Assembly (NCBI GenBank): GCA_966211525.1
Contig: CBIHOZ010000063.1
Coordinates: 1 to 34,856, forward strand
Length of the DNA stretch: 34,856 nt
Source: Ohtaekwangia sp966211525
GTDB taxonomy: Bacteria; Bacteroidota; Bacteroidia; Cytophagales; Cyclobacteriaceae
Reading direction: 5' to 3'
Made by a program: the position numbers and the translations under genes. Each line of letters begins with the position of its first letter. Position 1 is the stretch's first letter. This document shows positions 1 to 8,721 of this stretch, piece by piece. A model generated the notes under the pieces. The model saw nothing but the letters and a program-made list of their open reading frames with translations, had not been told where the DNA came from and made no database searches.

Positions 1-56
1 CTTACTTCTTACTTCTTACTTCTTACTTCTTACTTCTTACTTCTTACTTCTAATTC
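1..56. repeat. Tandem heptamer repeat, (CTTACTT)x7 plus one degenerate unit
   Basis: Seven perfect copies of CTTACTT run from base 1 to 49, followed by the degenerate unit CTAATTC at 50-56. The window starts inside the array, so it may be longer. Read in the sense of the neighbouring minus-strand M56 gene it is (AAGTAAG)n and begins directly after that gene's stop codon. A degenerate array of the same heptamer sits after the M48 gene at 31060-31087. The function is unknown; it is a simple sequence repeat that could vary in copy number. Confidence 0.95.
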
Positions 57-57
57 C

Positions 58-1572
58 TCACTCCGCCTCCAAAGCAAAATTCACCGGCAATACAAACTGC
101 TGACGTACCGCTATACCTTTTTGTTTCCCCGGATTCCAGTTCGGCATCGCTTTTACGACAGCTAATGCGGCATTGTCCAATTGCGTATCAATACCTCTCT
201 TGATAGAAGGATCTGATATAGAACCATCGGCATTGACGATGAATTGAACAAACACTTTTCCCTGTATACCTTTTGTACGGGCGTCTTCCGGATATACCAG
301 GTTTTCGCTAATGAAACTACCGAGCGCTTCCATGCCGCCTTTATAGGTGGCACTTTGTTCCACAATAGTAAACACTTCTCCCGTCCTTGACGACATAGCA
401 ACTTTTTCGGTGGCCTCGTTGTATTCGATGATGATGAAAGAACGCAGATTACCGTCTTTATCGGTGATGTCTTTCATCACGTTCATGGTAGTGATCTGCG
501 ATCCGTCAATACCTTCGGTTTTCTTTTGAACATCGGATACACCATTTTCGTCTTTCTTGTCAGGCTCAATAACAATAAACTTTTTATCCGGAGCCGCAGC
601 CTTCATTTTATTGAGTACGGCAGCTACTTCTTCCGGCAGATCGATTGCCATGGTAGAATTTTTGGCTATAGCAGTGGCTTCTTCGCTTAGCTGATCCTGA
701 CAGGCAACCACAAAGAAGAATGCGGGAAGTATAGCGGCCACGGCTGCGATCTTCCAGCGTTTTATTTTCGATTTGATCGTTCGCATCATTTCAATTCGTT
801 TTACAGTTAATGAATTACTAAAGTGATTGGCGAGTGTGAAGTCGGCCGACAGTAAAGCAACCTTCGCCAGCAGGCTGCAGTAATCATTCATATCCCGGTT
901 AGCAACAGCGCGCGCATCTGCTTCAAACTCGTGGAGCTGAACGAATATCTTTTTATATACTTTGATACAGGGATTAAACCAGAAGAATATACTCAGCAGG
1001 TTAACCACCAGAATGTCGATGGAGTGAAGTTGTTCGGCATGAACACGTTCGTGATCTATAATTTGCTGCTTCTCATCCGCAGATAGCTGGTGCACTTGTC
1101 CGATAAAAATGAAGCGGAAAAATGAGAATGCTGATCGGTTTTCGTTGGATTCTATAATAATATACTTTTCATAGCGGTACGATGCGGCTGTATAGATCAT
1201 CCGTAGCAAACGCACCAATTGAGTCGCGAACAACGCCAGAAAAAGAATCACACCAATGTCATATAGTATATAGGCATAAAACCACACATCGAAAGAGCTC
1301 GCGGTGTTTTGTGCAGTAGCCGTACCGTTGTTGGCACCAATGGTTACTTCAGGAAGCCAGCTGGGCGGGACAAAATCACTGAGCGCAGGCATTACACGGC
1401 CCGAACCGTTGAAGTGAAACAACGGCAGTATAACCGAAGCTGCAATGGCTGTGAGCAGGTAGCCCCGCTTCAGGCGAAAATCAGTTTCATGTTTTAACAG
1501 AACGATATACAGCACCAGGAAGAAACACAGTCCGATGTTGGCTTCCAGCAGATAATTAAGATATACGTTCAT
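58..1572 (-). CDS. M56 (BlaR1-type) membrane metallopeptidase sensor with C-terminal TonB domain
   Basis: A 504-residue membrane protein. Hydrophobic segments lie near residues 10-27, 38-52 and 98-125. The zinc-peptidase motif HERVH is at 174-178, followed by HEFEAD at 214-219, the pattern of the M56/BlaR1 family. A further membrane segment lies near 273-293, and a TonB C-terminal-like domain (KGGMEAL to VLPVNF) occupies about 408-500. Known M56 proteins sense an envelope signal and relieve repression by cleaving a BlaI-type repressor. The M56-TonB architecture is common in Bacteroidota, but its ligand is usually unknown. The BlaI gene lies 59 bp upstream on the same strand, so the two are probably co-transcribed. 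There is no beta-lactamase nearby, so a resistance role is not implied. Confidence 0.9.
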   Translation of the reverse strand: MNVYLNYLLEANIGLCFFLVLYIVLLKHETDFRLKRGYLLTAIAASVILPLFHFNGSGRVMPALSDFVPPSWLPEVTIGANNGTATAQNTASSFDVWFYAYILYDIGVILFLALFATQLVRLLRMIYTAASYRYEKYIIIESNENRSAFSFFRFIFIGQVHQLSADEKQQIIDHERVHAEQLHSIDILVVNLLSIFFWFNPCIKVYKKIFVQLHEFEADARAVANRDMNDYCSLLAKVALLSADFTLANHFSNSLTVKRIEMMRTIKSKIKRWKIAAVAAILPAFFFVVACQDQLSEEATAIAKNSTMAIDLPEEVAAVLNKMKAAAPDKKFIVIEPDKKDENGVSDVQKKTEGIDGSQITTMNVMKDITDKDGNLRSFIIIEYNEATEKVAMSSRTGEVFTIVEQSATYKGGMEALGSFISENLVYPEDARTKGIQGKVFVQFIVNADGSISDPSIKRGIDTQLDNAALAVVKAMPNWNPGKQKGIAVRQQFVLPVNFALEAE

Positions 1573-1631
1573 GGCAATGAGTTTTATTCTTTATTATAGT
1601 ATACCGTGATATGGTGCGCAGCGATACAGCG

Positions 1632-2003
1632 CTACGGCTTTTGATTCTTGATCTCATTCAGCAGTTTTTCCAAATCGTTCGCGTCCATTTTGTTCTCTTT
1701 GGCAAAGAAGGATACCAGATTTTGAAACGATCCGTTGAAGTAACCCTTGATCATGTTGTTGAGGTAGAACTTGGTATACTTCTCTTTAGTAATAGTGGGG
1801 AAGTACTCATGCGTTTTACCATACGCTTTGTGATTGACAAATCCTTTTGTTTCCAGTATGCGCACGATCGTTGACACTGTGTTATAAGCAGGTTTCGGAT
1901 TGGGCATCTCTTCAACAATGTCCTTTACAAAGGCTTTTTCAAGCTTCCACAAAATTTGCATGACCTGATCCTCGGCCTTGGTCAGTTCCTTTAAATCTTT
2001 CAT
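1632..2003 (-). CDS. BlaI/MecI/CopY-family transcriptional repressor
   Basis: A 123-residue protein with the family's usual length. The N-terminal 75 residues form a winged helix: LTKAEDQVMQILWKLEKAF, then a recognition-helix region around PAYNTVSTIVRILETKGFV and the wing HKAYGKTHEYFP. The C-terminal part is a helical dimerisation region. Known members bind palindromic operators as dimers and are inactivated by cleavage triggered by the partner M56 protein, which is the next gene downstream. A perfect dyad 22 bp upstream of the start codon suggests that it represses its own operon. The sequence does not show which other genes it controls. Confidence 0.93.
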   Translation of the reverse strand: MKDLKELTKAEDQVMQILWKLEKAFVKDIVEEMPNPKPAYNTVSTIVRILETKGFVNHKAYGKTHEYFPTITKEKYTKFYLNNMIKGYFNGSFQNLVSFFAKENKMDANDLEKLLNEIKNQKP

Positions 2004-2024
2004 TGACTATCTATTTAGGTGTAA

Positions 2025-2040
2025 AACTAAAACATTAGTT
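2025..2040. promoter_or_regulatory. Candidate BlaI operator, AACTAA-N4-TTAGTT
   Basis: AACTAAAACATTAGTT is a perfect inverted repeat with 6-bp arms and a 4-bp spacer, 22-37 bp upstream of the BlaI-family start codon. Its size and symmetry fit operators of this family, which are short dyads of similar length. Binding to this site is inferred from position and symmetry only. Confidence 0.6.
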
Positions 2041-2183
2041 GATGAAATGCAAGTTTTTGGCCCGCAGAACACGCGGATAAACGCAGATTTTTTTAGCAAT
2101 CTATTATAGTGTTTTAGGACTAGGTAGTGTGGTAGTTAAATAAGGAGAGATGTTCAAACCAAAATGCAGGATATAGTCTGCAT

Positions 2184-3692
2184 TTATTCTGCGTTAATCT
2201 GTGCCTTCTGCGGGAAAGAATTCCGAAGCAGCAGAATAGAAGTCTTATCGCGCATCCATTGTTCCAGCAGTGGACGGGGAACATCCGAATCAAAATCGAG
2301 GGCACCCAACAGTATATCTATATCTTTATCGTGATCAATATCGGCAGCCTCCATAACCAGCCAGCGCCCGGCAGCAGCGAGTGGTGTAGTTTGTGTTAAG
2401 AAGCCGTTGCCGGTATTCTCAAAGTAAAAGAAACCATTTTCAGGATGACGCTTAAAATCCGGGAAGAAAGATATAGCCGCTATATCTACATCACCATCTT
2501 TGTCGTAGTCAGCCGCGCGAACCTGTGAAGCTCCGTACATATCATGAAACCACGACTGCGTAAAGTGATTGGTGCCGTCATTCATATAGATACGAATGCC
2601 GTGATACGGTTTAAACGTGATCGAGTAATCAGCATTGTCTCCGTTGCTATAGAGTATATCCAGTTTGTCATCGTTATTGAAATCGATCAGCTCAAAATAA
2701 CTGCTGCCATATACCGGCGGAAATTGTACCAACGTATTCAATCTGAAGTTAAAACTTCCCTGGTTTAGCAGCATCACAATCTTCTCATCACCCTGCGTCA
2801 TCAATGCCGCTATATCGGGTAAACCGTTGTTATCAAAATCTTTTATAATGGTGTTTCGCGCACCCGGCATGCCGAGTATCACGTGTTTCTTGTAGGTATT
2901 ATTTCCGAGGTTCTGATATACTTGAAGGGCACCGGTATAGTTTCCAAAGGCACAGACTATATAATCAGCGAGACCATCGTTATTCAGGTCTGCTTTTTGT
3001 ACATGTACCGGGCGTTGCAGCGATTCAAGAACAGGCTTCTTCGGCTCGTGAAGGTTTACCAGTTTGCCGTGTGCCTGATCATTGGGATCCATAATACCCA
3101 TCAGCAGTGCCATCACAGAATCGTGATCGATCAATATATGCGAAGGCGGACTTTCTAGTTGAACGGAATCTTCGAGCTGAAGTGAATTGGTAAATGTATA
3201 TAGTTTACCGTAGCGATTTCCGATATATATCTTCCGGTGTAACGTATCCGCTTTAATGAGTGTAACCAGCGGTATACCCTGCACCGGTAATTTTACAGGG
3301 GTGATATCAAACTGTGTTATAGGTTTAGTGACGGGAGGGGGGAGCTGCGTAAGCGAGTCGGGAGCAAGTCTTTCGTAATACTTCCGGATGAGTTCGAACT
3401 CTTCTTCGGAAAGCATCGGTTTGGGTGGCAGAGCCTGTACAACAATTTCGCGATCTGCATCCGACATCTGCATCAGCATCTGCATGTTGCTAAAGCCCAT
3501 GCGGAATGCCATCTGCGGAAGCACCTGGTCTGTCCACGTTTTCTTACTGAGCAGCGCAGGGTCCGGAAACGTATGGCAGCTGCCGCAGTATTGTTTGGCA
3601 AGTCGTTCTTCTTTCTCGGATTGTGATTCGCAGCCGGCAAAATATAGTATACCGATGCAGGCTATAACAATTACGACAACAGAGCGCTGCAT
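2184..3692 (-). CDS. FG-GAP/VCBS-repeat lipoprotein with c-type haem motif
   Basis: A 502-residue exported protein. The signal peptide ends in a lipobox with Cys21 (YFAGC). A haem c attachment motif CGSCH follows at residues 36-40, in a short cytochrome-like segment up to about residue 115. From about 130 on there are several calcium-binding-like FG-GAP/VCBS motifs: DLNNDGLADY, DFDNNGLPDI, DFNNDDKLDI, DYDKDGDVDI, DIDHDKDIDI. The repeats suggest a beta-propeller at the cell surface or in the periplasm. The haem motif suggests electron transfer or a structural haem. The substrate is unknown. The start lies 12 bp after the DUF4159 gene's stop, so the two form an operon. Confidence 0.85.
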   Translation of the reverse strand: MQRSVVVIVIACIGILYFAGCESQSEKEERLAKQYCGSCHTFPDPALLSKKTWTDQVLPQMAFRMGFSNMQMLMQMSDADREIVVQALPPKPMLSEEEFELIRKYYERLAPDSLTQLPPPVTKPITQFDITPVKLPVQGIPLVTLIKADTLHRKIYIGNRYGKLYTFTNSLQLEDSVQLESPPSHILIDHDSVMALLMGIMDPNDQAHGKLVNLHEPKKPVLESLQRPVHVQKADLNNDGLADYIVCAFGNYTGALQVYQNLGNNTYKKHVILGMPGARNTIIKDFDNNGLPDIAALMTQGDEKIVMLLNQGSFNFRLNTLVQFPPVYGSSYFELIDFNNDDKLDILYSNGDNADYSITFKPYHGIRIYMNDGTNHFTQSWFHDMYGASQVRAADYDKDGDVDIAAISFFPDFKRHPENGFFYFENTGNGFLTQTTPLAAAGRWLVMEAADIDHDKDIDILLGALDFDSDVPRPLLEQWMRDKTSILLLRNSFPQKAQINAE

Positions 3693-3704
3693 CCGGATAT
3701 ATAC

Positions 3705-4367
3705 TTATAAAGAGTTGGTGAAACAGTAGGCAATGATGTTTGCCCCCATGCGCAATGCCTGCAGTCGTTTTTCTTCCGGGTCGTTGTGGATGCGCTGATC
3801 TTCCCAGCCGTTGCCCAGGTCACATTCAAAGGTATAGTATACCACGAGCCGGCCCTGGTATATTAGTCCCAGGCCCTGCGAAGGCTTGCCATCGTGTTCG
3901 TGTATTTTGGGTAAGCCTTTCGGGAAATCAAATTTCTGATGGTATATCGGGTGGTCGTGGGGTAAATCTACCAGTTCAAGCTCCGGAAATACTTTCTTCA
4001 GTTCAATGCGTATAAATTTATCCAGACCGTAGTTGTCATCAATGTGCAGAAAACCACCACCGGTCAGGTACTTTCGTAAATTAGCAGCATCAGCATCGCT
4101 AAATACTACATTGCCGTGGCCGGTCATATATACATAGGGATATAAAAATATATCGCGGCTTCCGGTCTCTACTACATCTTCTTCGGCAGCAATAGTCATG
4201 TTAAGTTCGCGGTTGCAGAACTCGATCAGGTTTGGCAATGCGGTTTTATTCGCATACCAGTCGCCACCGCCCTGGTATTTCAGTTTGGCGATCTTTACCG
4301 GTATCTGTCCAATCGCTATACCTGCTACACATAAAAGGAACAGAAGTATTATAAATCTTACTCGCAT
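3705..4367 (-). CDS. DUF4159-domain exported protein
   Basis: A 220-residue protein with a clear signal peptide (about residues 1-20, cut after AIG). The rest matches the DUF4159 pattern as I know it: a GGGDWYAN motif, then RKYLTGGGFLHIDDNYG, PELELVDLPHDHPIYH and a conserved C-terminal VYYTFECDLGNGWED. The fold resembles a glutamine-amidotransferase-like or ThuA-like domain, but no catalytic triad is evident and the function is unknown. It is the first gene of a two-gene operon with the haem-motif FG-GAP lipoprotein. Its start codon faces the divergent lipoprotein gene at 4486 across about 118 bp. Confidence 0.82.
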   Translation of the reverse strand: MRVRFIILLFLLCVAGIAIGQIPVKIAKLKYQGGGDWYANKTALPNLIEFCNRELNMTIAAEEDVVETGSRDIFLYPYVYMTGHGNVVFSDADAANLRKYLTGGGFLHIDDNYGLDKFIRIELKKVFPELELVDLPHDHPIYHQKFDFPKGLPKIHEHDGKPSQGLGLIYQGRLVVYYTFECDLGNGWEDQRIHNDPEEKRLQALRMGANIIAYCFTNSL

Positions 4368-4485
4368 AGTTATCCGGCCCGTTTATCAGCCCTTTAGATG
4401 TCAAAAATAATTTTTTTTAGGTGTTAAACCTTCACCCGACAATAGAATCTAATCGCCAAACATTCACTTGAAATTCACTATTAAA

Positions 4486-5364
4486 ATGAAAATTGCAAAC
4501 CACCTTTCCCGATTTTCCTCCAGCGGCCTGATGGCAGCAGTTCTGTTCATGGCTTCTTGCCAGGACGATGAAAAGCGACTCACTGTACAGGATACGCAGG
4601 ATATTTCTGAAGAAGCGCTCACCGATTCCTATTACCAGGATATGGATGACATGGGAAGCGTTGCTATCGGTACACCCAGCGATACTGAGCTGAGTGGGGG
4701 ACGAAAAGCTTCAACCATTGTTATTAATGACGATCGTTTTGATTGCAATGGCGTGGTCGTAACCATCGATCCGGATGAGACGTCTACGGCAGATATACCC
4801 AAAGGTAAAATTACAGTTGACTTCGGAACGCTCGGCTGTGCCGATGCAAAAGGAAATGTGCGAAAAGGTAAAATTATATTCTCGTATTATAAGAGACGTT
4901 TTCAACCCGGCTCTACCATTGTTGCAACCACAGAGAATTACTATATAAATGGAATTAAACTGGAAGGTGTTCGTACATCTACCAATATAACCGGCAGTAC
5001 GGAAGAAGCTCCTAAATTTAATGTAGTGCTTGCAAACGGTAAGGCTACTTTTGCCGATGGTACAGTTGCCACGCGCGAGTCGGACATAACCTGGTTGTGG
5101 GTGCGTGGTGCCAGTGTAAGCCAGGATCAACTTGTGATTGACAAAGTTAGTACAGCCAGTGGTACAACGCGTGGTGGAAGAACGTATGAGGTGTCGCTCA
5201 CCGAAGATCTGATCTACAACCGGGGTTGTTTCTTTGCTGTGGATGGCGTAAAACGCTATATCATTGATGGCAGCAAAGAGATCGTAATTGACTATGGTGT
5301 AGGAGATTGCAAGACGATATCAGTAACGGTAAACGGAATTACCCGCAGCCTTACCGTTAACTAA
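4486..5364 (+). CDS. Hypothetical lipoprotein
   Basis: I do not recognise this family. The chosen ATG at 4486 gives a 292-residue protein; an in-frame TTG at 4468 adds only six residues and is less likely. A hydrophobic leader (MAAVLFMASC) ends in a lipobox, so the mature protein is probably membrane-anchored. The mature part starts with an acidic stretch (QDDEKRLTVQDTQDISEEAL) and continues as beta-rich sequence with alternating hydrophobic residues, three DCNG/GCAD/GDCK cysteine contexts and many Thr and Gly residues. It is monocistronic, with its own strong terminator 22 bp after the stop codon. A surface or periplasmic role is inferred only from the leader. Confidence 0.8.
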   Translation: MKIANHLSRFSSSGLMAAVLFMASCQDDEKRLTVQDTQDISEEALTDSYYQDMDDMGSVAIGTPSDTELSGGRKASTIVINDDRFDCNGVVVTIDPDETSTADIPKGKITVDFGTLGCADAKGNVRKGKIIFSYYKRRFQPGSTIVATTENYYINGIKLEGVRTSTNITGSTEEAPKFNVVLANGKATFADGTVATRESDITWLWVRGASVSQDQLVIDKVSTASGTTRGGRTYEVSLTEDLIYNRGCFFAVDGVKRYIIDGSKEIVIDYGVGDCKTISVTVNGITRSLTVN

Positions 5365-5385
5365 GTACAGTCACAAAGGCTATAT

Positions 5386-5420
5386 AAAAGCGACTGCCCT
5401 GCAGAGGGTAGTCGCTTTTT
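5386..5420 (+). terminator. Rho-independent terminator
   Basis: A 15-bp stem (AAAAGCGACTGCCCT paired with AGGGTAGTCGCTTTT, one G-T wobble) closes a GCAG tetraloop and runs into a T tract. It lies just after the unknown lipoprotein gene. Confidence 0.9.
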
Positions 5421-5494
5421 GTTTTGGACGATATTTGAACGGTGCGCATTTTTATCGTTTTAATTATTATTTTGGACGCACCTAGACCGAATCT

Positions 5495-8400
5495 ATGAGT
5501 GAAGAACTGCTCAAGGCGATTATACAACTTTTTGCCATCGTTGCTCGCGAGCGTATAACAGAAGATGAGCGTACGAAGATCAAGGAGTTCCTCAGTGTGC
5601 ACCTGAACCGTGAGGCTACGAATTACTATCTCAAACTTTTTGATGAGTTCTGCCAGACGCACGAAATCAACACGCGGCAGGAATTGAGTTCGCTCGATGA
5701 AGACACGCAGCAGTTTGTAGACGACTGGGCGCGCATCATGCAGATCGTAAAGCAGGTGAACCAGGCGCTTACCATGCAGCAGAAGATGGTGCTCATCATC
5801 AAGATCATTGAGCTGCTTTTTGTTGACAACGATATATCGGATCGCCAGGGTAATCTTATCTTTTATATAGGGCAGGCACTGAAGATACCGCAGTACGATG
5901 TGCATGCACTTCAGAACTTTGTTACCGGTCAGGACATTGATGAACTGTCATCCAAAGATGTACTCATTATCGATGAAGGTTCCGGTGAGTATGAAGGACC
6001 GCGCATCATCGAAAAAGATCTCACGGGCCTCATTGCTATATTACGACTGTCGGATAGCGAAACGTATTTTATAAAGTACCTCGGCATCACTACGGTATAC
6101 CTCAACAGCATTCTGTTGAAGAGCCGGAAGATCGATGTGTTCCCGACCGGGAGTACGATTCGCGGTGATAAGGTCGGACCGATTTACTATAGCGATGTCA
6201 TCGGCAAGTTCTTAACGAAGGAGCATCGAACATCTCTTACATTTACAGCCGATCATCTTTTCTATCATTTCAAAACCGGTCGGGCGGGTATCCAGAACGT
6301 TAATATAGCGGAGACCGGTGGTAAACTGATCGGGTTGATGGGCGCCAGTGGTTCGGGTAAATCTACGTTGCTCAATGTATTGAACGGCACCGAGAAACCT
6401 TCGAGCGGCCGCGTACTCATCAACGGTCTAAATATTCATGAGAACCCGAATAAAGTAAGCGGTATCATCGGTTACGTGCCGCAGGATGATCTGTTGATTG
6501 AAGACCTGAGTGTATTCGATAACCTGTATTATGCTGCCAAACTTTGCTTCGGACATTACGAAGAAAAGCAGATCATTGAACTGGTGATGCGCACACTGAT
6601 GAACCTCGGGCTTACCGAGATTCGTCATCTGAAAGTAGGCACTCCGTTGAATAAAACAATCAGCGGTGGACAACGCAAGCGTCTGAATATAGCGCTTGAA
6701 CTTTTACGCGAGCCGACTATCCTGTTTGTGGACGAACCCACTTCCGGTTTATCATCACGCGATTCTGAAAACATCATGGACTTGCTCAAGGAACTTGCCT
6801 TGCGCGGTAAAATGGTTTTCGTGGTAATTCATCAGCCATCGTCGGATATCTTCAAGATGTTCGATACGCTGATCATCCTGGATGTAGGCGGATTCCAGAT
6901 ATACTATGGCAACCCGATTGAAGCCGTTATATACTTTCGCGACATCATGCACGCTGCGAACAAAACGCAGGGAGCGTGTCCCGAATGTGGTAATATAAAC
7001 CCGGAGCAGATCTTCAGTATCATTGAGACAAAAATCGTAAATGAATACGGGCGATTAACGAATACGCGTAAAGTATCACCGGGACAATGGTACCAGTTCT
7101 TCAAGCAGCGCATCAAGATACCGCGCGTTACACACGTGGAGGAAAAACTCCCGGTGGCGCAGGAGATACCGAACTGGTTTAATCAGCTCAAAGTATTTAT
7201 GACGCGCGATGTGCTGGCCAAGCTGGCAAACCGCCAGTACCTGCTCATTAATATACTGGAAGCTCCGTTGCTGGCCTTCTTCATTGCGTTTATGGTGAAG
7301 TACTATAATGTGCTGGAGGGCGATCCGAAATATACCTTCTTCAACAACAATAACATTCCGGTATACTTCTTCATGAGTGTAGTGGTAGCGTTGTTCTTCG
7401 GACTCACCATGAGTGCCGAAGAGATCTTCCGCGACCGGAAGATTCTGAAGCGTGAGCAGTTTTTGCATTTGAGTCGCAGCAGTTACCTGGTGTCCAAAGT
7501 AGGCGTTATGTTTGGTATATCTGCTTTTCAGACGTTGCTGTTTACACTGATTGGCAATGCTATACTTGAGATTCCCCTTACAGAAATTCGCTATTGGCTC
7601 ATTCTCTTTAGCTGCTCGTGTTTTGCCAATATGCTCGGACTTAATATTTCGGCATCGTTTAACTCTGCCGTTACCATCTATATACTTATTCCGGTTATAC
7701 TGATTCCACAGTTGCTGTTGAGCGGTGTCGTGATCAGCTTTGATAAATTCAATCCAAGCGTTGGTAAACCGATTGGTATACCAATAGCAGGAGAGGTGAT
7801 GGCATCGCGTTGGGCCTTTGAAGCCTATATGGTCACGCAGTTTAAAGACAATCCGTTTGAGCGACAGTTCTATGGGTTCGATGAAATAGCAGCCGAGGCC
7901 GACTACAAGCGTGTATACTATATACCGGCTCTCGAATCAAAACTCGCGTATTGCCTGAACAACCGCAGCCAGTGGCGCAACCGTAACAACGAAGAGATGA
8001 ACAACGCGTTTACACTGCTGCAAAATGAAATACGCCACGAGCTTGAGTGGACAGGCGCAAGTAAATTACCGGAGGTTGAGCGGCTCGCCATTGGCAAATT
8101 TGATTCAACGGTATTTGCTAAGACAATGGCGTATCTGTCTGCGTTGAAGCGCTACTACCGCATGCAGGCCTATGATGCCGCGCGCAGGAAGGAGCGACTC
8201 AGTGCTACCCTCACTACCACGCCAGATCGGGCACGCGAATTCGAAGCCATGCGTCTCCGGTACGTCAACAAGGCGGTAAGCGATGCTGTGAAAAATATAG
8301 CGACCTCCGAGCGTATAGTCGAGTACGATGGCCGGTTGATCCAGAAGATATACCCGATCTACGAAGACGATCACCAGCCTGCACACTGGTTCGACTTCTC

Positions 8401-8584
8401 TGCAAACCTCCATCAGCCGTCCAAGTACTTCCTGGGGCGCACGTTTGATACCCTGTATTTCAACCTGGCGGTGATCTGGAGCATGACGATCGTACTGTTC
8501 ATTACGCTATACTACGATGTACTGAAGCGCTTCATCCGCGTGCTCGAAAATCAGCGCAAATACCGGAGGAAGGACCGATCATAA
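5495..8584 (+). CDS. Large ABCG-like ABC transporter, ATPase and permease in one chain
   Basis: A 1029-residue protein. Residues 1-170 are helical and resemble a TerB-like region; 175-245 is beta-rich and could be a degenerate FHA-like domain (both uncertain). The ABC ATPase follows: Walker A GASGSGKST at about 284-291, signature SGGQ at 390-393, Walker B ILFVDE with D413-E414. A CPEC pair (C495, C498) follows the ATPase. Six membrane segments (from about 590 on) give an ABCG-type order of ATPase then permease. An unusually long soluble loop of roughly 210 residues lies between the fifth and last segments. ABC2-type half transporters work as dimers; the substrate is unknown. The gene stands alone, between a terminator and a lipoprotein gene. 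Confidence 0.88.
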   Translation: MSEELLKAIIQLFAIVARERITEDERTKIKEFLSVHLNREATNYYLKLFDEFCQTHEINTRQELSSLDEDTQQFVDDWARIMQIVKQVNQALTMQQKMVLIIKIIELLFVDNDISDRQGNLIFYIGQALKIPQYDVHALQNFVTGQDIDELSSKDVLIIDEGSGEYEGPRIIEKDLTGLIAILRLSDSETYFIKYLGITTVYLNSILLKSRKIDVFPTGSTIRGDKVGPIYYSDVIGKFLTKEHRTSLTFTADHLFYHFKTGRAGIQNVNIAETGGKLIGLMGASGSGKSTLLNVLNGTEKPSSGRVLINGLNIHENPNKVSGIIGYVPQDDLLIEDLSVFDNLYYAAKLCFGHYEEKQIIELVMRTLMNLGLTEIRHLKVGTPLNKTISGGQRKRLNIALELLREPTILFVDEPTSGLSSRDSENIMDLLKELALRGKMVFVVIHQPSSDIFKMFDTLIILDVGGFQIYYGNPIEAVIYFRDIMHAANKTQGACPECGNINPEQIFSIIETKIVNEYGRLTNTRKVSPGQWYQFFKQRIKIPRVTHVEEKLPVAQEIPNWFNQLKVFMTRDVLAKLANRQYLLINILEAPLLAFFIAFMVKYYNVLEGDPKYTFFNNNNIPVYFFMSVVVALFFGLTMSAEEIFRDRKILKREQFLHLSRSSYLVSKVGVMFGISAFQTLLFTLIGNAILEIPLTEIRYWLILFSCSCFANMLGLNISASFNSAVTIYILIPVILIPQLLLSGVVISFDKFNPSVGKPIGIPIAGEVMASRWAFEAYMVTQFKDNPFERQFYGFDEIAAEADYKRVYYIPALESKLAYCLNNRSQWRNRNNEEMNNAFTLLQNEIRHELEWTGASKLPEVERLAIGKFDSTVFAKTMAYLSALKRYYRMQAYDAARRKERLSATLTTTPDRAREFEAMRLRYVNKAVSDAVKNIATSERIVEYDGRLIQKIYPIYEDDHQPAHWFDFSANLHQPSKYFLGRTFDTLYFNLAVIWSMTIVLFITLYYDVLKRFIRVLENQRKYRRKDRS

Positions 8585-8596
8585 AAAAGAGTTTTA

Positions 8597-8604
8597 TATT
8601 TTTG
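8597..8604 (+). promoter_or_regulatory. Candidate Bacteroidota -7 box, TATTTTTG
   Basis: TATTTTTG fits the TAnnTTTG consensus of Bacteroidota housekeeping promoters. It is followed by CCGG, as is the similar box at 24826. No good -33 TTTG is evident at normal spacing. It would start a transcript for the His-rich lipoprotein with a leader of about 110 bases. Confidence 0.4.
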
Positions 8605-8721
8605 CCGGAAAGGTCGTGGTCCGTATTCAATATATACTTTGTAAAAGCCTCAGGTATATGTTGCAGCATATATTTAGTGGGCACGAACTATAGATTAAAG
8701 GAAACTATAAAACAGACATAC

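Noticed and set aside
2063..2205. Similar words (ACGCGGATAAACGCAGATT and the reverse of CTGCATTTATTCTGCGTTAATC) on both sides of the gap between the BlaI and FG-GAP genes
   Set aside because: They look like a weak inverted pair, but matches are short and broken, so I cannot call a repeat or terminator from them.
8602..8721. A 40-codon N-terminal extension of the His-rich lipoprotein
   Set aside because: It would bury the lipoprotein signal inside the protein and overlaps a likely -7 box, so the ATG at 8722 is the better start.
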